Of a stretch of 64,000 bases of DNA, positions 61,533 through 64,000 are shown in pieces. The stretch is from an uncultured Phascolarctobacterium sp. (lineage in GTDB: Bacteria; Bacillota; Negativicutes; Acidaminococcales; Acidaminococcaceae): positions 1 through 64,000 of the forward strand of contig URXU01000009.1 of NCBI GenBank assembly GCA_900552005.1, given 5' to 3'. The notes under the pieces were generated by a model. That model worked only from the letters and a program-made list of their open reading frames with translations. It was not told the origin of the DNA and did not search any database. Position 1 is the stretch's first letter; every line of letters starts with the position of its first letter. The translations under genes were made by a program, and so were the position numbers.

Positions 61533-61976
61533 CTAACTCCTGAAAATCCATTTTTTGCGCGATAAATAATTCCACACTACTACGATGCAGCTGGTAAGTA
61601 CTTTACTGAACATGGGATGCCAGGCCAGCAGACTGACAAATATGTACATCAGCAAAAGATTGAAAAGCAACCCCATCACACTGACGGCAAATACCAGGCT
61701 TAATTCCTTGCTGCGCCCGTAACGGCTGCCGCTGTCAAACACCAGAATATTTCCCAGAAAATAATGGTACAACGTTGACAGCGAAAAAGCCAGCGCAGTC
61801 GCCAGCATCGTCAGAGCCGTAATGCTCAACCCCAGACCATGCAGCAGATAGTGAAACAAAAGGTAAAACAGCGACCACTCTACCAGCGCCGCCGTACCGC
61901 CTACAAACAGATATAAAATAACTTTGATCAGTTCGTTGTCAGTATAATCTATACCAAACAAAACTTTTTTGCGCAT
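61533..61976 (-). CDS. GtrA-family membrane protein
   Basis: This 147-residue protein has four membrane helices: LYLFVGGTAALVEWSLFYLLF and SLSTLYHYFLGNILVF near the second, ending VLTSCIVVVWNYLSRKKWIF. GtrA members help flip undecaprenyl-linked sugars in O-antigen or wall-polymer decoration. It begins a three-gene unit with the kinase and the phosphotransferase, which points to modification of an envelope glycan. Confidence 0.88.
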   Translation of the reverse strand: MRKKVLFGIDYTDNELIKVILYLFVGGTAALVEWSLFYLLFHYLLHGLGLSITALTMLATALAFSLSTLYHYFLGNILVFDSGSRYGRSKELSLVFAVSVMGLLFNLLLMYIFVSLLAWHPMFSKVLTSCIVVVWNYLSRKKWIFRS

Positions 61977-61993
61977 AAAAATACTCCGCGAAT

Positions 61994-62035
61994 AAAATGA
62001 TATTATATTATATCATTTTACCGCGAAGTTGGCAA
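61994..62035 (-). promoter_or_regulatory. gtrA-unit promoter with a 26-base palindrome
   Basis: TTGCCA and TATAAT (plus 62007-62012) are 17 bases apart on the minus strand. A perfect inverted repeat AAAATGATAT...ATATCATTTT (61994-62019) covers the -10 box and start site. It may be an operator. Confidence 0.6.
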
Positions 62036-62189
62036 AACGTTCAGAAATTTACATCATGCTTTATACATTTACCTACCTTTCGGTGTTGCCTATCATTTCC
62101 TGCAGTTTTGTTACAAATTATCACCATAAAAAGCAGTTGCCATCAAATCCATGATATTTACTAAAATTAGCATTGTCAAGCTGCGGTTT

Positions 62190-62221
62190 ATTAATTTCAA
62201 GAATGCATCATTGAAATTAAT
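62190..62221 (-). other. perfect hairpin overlapping the end of the DUF2589 gene
   Basis: ATTAATTTCAA (62190-62200) pairs with TTGAAATTAAT (62211-62221) around ten bases; the stop codon lies in the stem. There is no U run, so a terminator role is uncertain. Confidence 0.45.
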
Positions 62222-62408
62222 CCTCATTTTTCTTTGACTCAACATTCTCCACTTTTTTATCACCGGTATCATTCACGCATACTTCATTAACAAAATCAAC
62301 CGTGGCTTCAGAAAGTATCATTTGCGCAGCTGCTGCAGCCCTGAGCGGTTCGCTAATTAACAAACTCGTATCAAGACCTTTGAACTTTTCATCAATGCCG
62401 TCAGTCAC
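62217..62408 (-). CDS. short DUF2589-like protein
   Basis: The 63 residues match the start of DUF2589 proteins: FKGLDTSLLISEPLRAAAAAQMILSEATVDFVNEVCV. Full DUF2589 proteins are usually much longer; this one ends in an acidic/basic tail KKVENVESKKNED. It begins at GTG, nine bases after GGGAGG, which supports translation. I see no frameshifted remainder downstream, so it is a short member or a truncated relic. The function is unknown. It lies alone between rfbB and the gtrA unit. Confidence 0.6.
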   Translation of the reverse strand: MTDGIDEKFKGLDTSLLISEPLRAAAAAQMILSEATVDFVNEVCVNDTGDKKVENVESKKNED

Positions 62409-62490
62409 AATAATCAGCCTCCCGCTTTAAACATAAAAACCGTTTTAATATCTTAAGCGTGATTAACACCTATAAATTTATTATAAAACT

Positions 62491-63510
62491 TTATCTATCG
62501 CCATACATCTTCGCATAATAATCCTGATATTCACCGCTGATAATGCGCTGCCACCAGCTTTCATTAGCCAGATACCATTTTATCGTCTTTTTAATGCCTT
62601 CAGCAAAACTTGTCTGCGGCAGCCAGCCAAGCTCTTTATGAATCTTAGCCGGATCAATGGCATAACGCCTGTCATGACCTGGCCTGTCTTTAACAAAAGT
62701 TATTAAATCTTCGCCTTTACCAAGCTCTTTAAGAATAGTTTTAACTACTTCTAAATTAGTCTTTTCGTTATGTCCGCCGATATTATATACTTCCCCAACG
62801 CAGCCTTGTCTAATAATCAAATCAATGGCGCTGCAATGATCTTCTACATACAGCCAGTCACGAACATTTTCTCCCGTACCATATACAGGTAGCTTCTTAT
62901 CATGCAAAGCATTAATAATCATCAAGGGAATCAGCTTTTCCGGAAAATGATAAGGACCATAATTATTAGAGCAGCGAGAAATAGTTACGGGCAAGCCATA
63001 AGTCCGATGGTAAGCCAGAACCAGTAAATCCGCACTGGCTTTAGATGCAGAATAAGGACTGGAAGTATGCAGCGGCGTTTCTTCCGTAAAGAACAAATCC
63101 GGTCTGTCCAGCAGCAAATCGCCATATACTTCATCCGTACTAACCTGATGATAACACTTAACGCCATATTTACGGCAGGCATCCATAAGTACGCCTGTAC
63201 CGATAATATTTGTTTTTAAGAACAGCTCCGGCTCCAAAATGCTGCGGTCTACATGGCTTTCCGCCGCAAAATTTACTACAATATCAGGTTTTTCTGCCGC
63301 AAAAAGCTCATAGACAAAAGCACGGTCAGCAATATCGCCTTTCATAAACTTAAAATTACCATGCTGCATCGCGGGCTGCAAGGTTTCTAAATTACCGGCA
63401 TAAGTCAAAGCATCTAAACAAATAAATTCATCCTCAGGATGTTTTTTCGGCTGGTAGTATATAAAATTACTGCCAATAAATCCAGCGCCTCCGGTAATTA
63501 GAAGTTGCAT
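62491..63510 (-). CDS. rfbB: dTDP-glucose 4,6-dehydratase
   Basis: It makes dTDP-4-keto-6-deoxyglucose, the precursor of dTDP-rhamnose and other deoxysugars. The Rossmann motif is ITGGAGFIGSNF; STDEVYGDL and YSASKASADLL give the catalytic Thr-Asp-Glu and Tyr-Lys. The 339-residue length is normal. The start overlaps the stop of the ABC transporter gene upstream, so it belongs to a surface-polysaccharide cluster that continues past the right edge. Confidence 0.96.
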   Translation of the reverse strand: MQLLITGGAGFIGSNFIYYQPKKHPEDEFICLDALTYAGNLETLQPAMQHGNFKFMKGDIADRAFVYELFAAEKPDIVVNFAAESHVDRSILEPELFLKTNIIGTGVLMDACRKYGVKCYHQVSTDEVYGDLLLDRPDLFFTEETPLHTSSPYSASKASADLLVLAYHRTYGLPVTISRCSNNYGPYHFPEKLIPLMIINALHDKKLPVYGTGENVRDWLYVEDHCSAIDLIIRQGCVGEVYNIGGHNEKTNLEVVKTILKELGKGEDLITFVKDRPGHDRRYAIDPAKIHKELGWLPQTSFAEGIKKTIKWYLANESWWQRIISGEYQDYYAKMYGDR

Positions 63511-64000
63511 TATAATTTTCTCTTACCGTCTAAAAACTTTTGATATTCATCACAAATTTCTTGAACATTATCACCAAACATAATCTGCTTACCTTTATGC
63601 AGCCATAATATCTTATTACACATACTTCTGATTTGATTTAAAGAATGGGAAACCAGAATAGTTGTCGCTCCACCATTAATAATCTCTTTCATTTTAGCTT
63701 CGCTCTTTTTTCTAAAAGCACCATCACCTACAGAAAGTACTTCATCTAAAATCAAAATATCTGGCTTAACTAATGATGCAATAGAAAAAGCCAGTCTTGA
63801 CTTCATCCCAGAAGATAAATGTTTAAATGGCCTGTCTTCAAAATCCTTCAACTCTGCAAATTCTATTATCTGCTCGTAAGTTTCATCCATAAACTTACGT
63901 GTATAGCCAAGCAGAGCCCCTCTAAGGTAAGTATTTTCTTTAACTGTTAAATCTCCATCAAAGCCGCTGCCAAGTTCCAGAAGAGCAGCAATTTTGCCTT
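63510..64000 (-). CDS. polysaccharide/teichoic-acid export ABC ATPase, partial
   Basis: The open frame continues to the right edge, so the N-terminus with Walker A is missing. The visible part reads LLELGSGFDGDLTVKENTYLRGALLG, then the signature LSSGMKSRLAFSIA, Walker B PDILILDEVLSVGD and the switch VSHSLNQI. This is the Wzt/TagH/RfbE group, which exports O-antigen-like or wall polymers with a partner permease. It overlaps rfbB. The first in-frame ATG visible (63890) is internal and not the true start. Confidence 0.92.
   Translation of the reverse strand, partial: GKIAALLELGSGFDGDLTVKENTYLRGALLGYTRKFMDETYEQIIEFAELKDFEDRPFKHLSSGMKSRLAFSIASLVKPDILILDEVLSVGDGAFRKKSEAKMKEIINGGATTILVSHSLNQIRSMCNKILWLHKGKQIMFGDNVQEICDEYQKFLDGKRKL

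Noticed and set aside
63510..63890. Complete 126-residue ABC ATPase
   Set aside because: The frame stays open with family-typical sequence to the right edge, so this is a truncated view of a longer gene.
1..64000. Mobile elements, prophage or CRISPR arrays
   Set aside because: I see no transposase, integrase, phage structural genes, terminal repeats or regularly spaced repeats. The DUF2589 gene alone is not enough to claim an element.

Overview
The window is a gene-dense, mostly leftward-transcribed stretch of chromosome from a Firmicutes (Bacillota) relative. The gene order, a T-box leader, a yybP-ykoY manganese riboswitch, HisZ-dependent HisG, strong AGGAGG ribosome sites and TTGACA/TATAAT promoters all point there. 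The Bacillus-type mfd-to-lysS block is present but its sporulation genes are gone, and a DcuC-type dicarboxylate carrier is encoded. My best guess is an asporogenous Negativicute (Acidaminococcaceae / Phascolarctobacterium-like), but this rests on general knowledge and no rRNA gene is inside the window. I see no prophage, insertion sequence or CRISPR array.

Layout. (1) 1-0.8 kb: an rRNA-type promoter facing out of the left edge and a small exported R/H/D-rich protein. (2) 0.8-26.6 kb, leftward housekeeping block: lysS, greA, an acyl-ACP-reductase-like dehydrogenase with a partner gene, dusB, coaX, birA, ftsH, hpt, tilS, an S1-domain gene, divIC, HU, a methylase-MazG fusion, a SpoVB-like flippase, mfd, glpX, a Yip1-like gene, sppA, pyrG, argS and a DUF1934 gene. 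(3) 26.7-34.2 kb, rightward: putP, then a Pho-box-controlled pstS-C-A-B-phoU operon whose PstS is circularly permuted, then DUF3783, yajQ and a YkvA-like gene. (4) 34.2-35.6 kb: exported cupin and exported carboxymuconolactone-decarboxylase-like proteins. (5) 35.8-43.5 kb: complete leftward his operon (hisZ-G-D-C-B-H-A-F-IE) with a palindromic operator on its promoter. (6) 43.5-44.8 kb: manganese riboswitch and a CaCA-family antiporter. (7) 44.8-47.5 kb: T-box-controlled metY-metA. (8) 47.5-53.4 kb: tRNA-Arg(CCU), a small unknown gene, ppk, and two divergent Ppx/GppA-HD genes, one of which has lost its catalytic loops. (9) 53.4-58.5 kb: M20 peptidase, MntP, split ThrE exporter, a uracil-DNA-glycosylase-like gene and a DcuC carrier. 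(10) 58.5-64 kb, envelope: LtaS/OpgB-like phosphotransferase, diacylglycerol kinase, GtrA, a short DUF2589 gene, rfbB and a polysaccharide-export ABC ATPase cut by the right edge.

Themes. Phosphate uptake (Pst/PhoU) and polyphosphate turnover (Ppk and two Ppx-like proteins) lie about 15 kb apart. Two families of likely manganese exporters are present. Methionine synthesis goes through O-acetylhomoserine: MetA carries Glu111 and MetY sits beside it. The most unusual items are the circularly permuted PstS, the degenerate Ppx-HD protein in the ppk operon, and the acyl-ACP-reductase-like gene with its partner.
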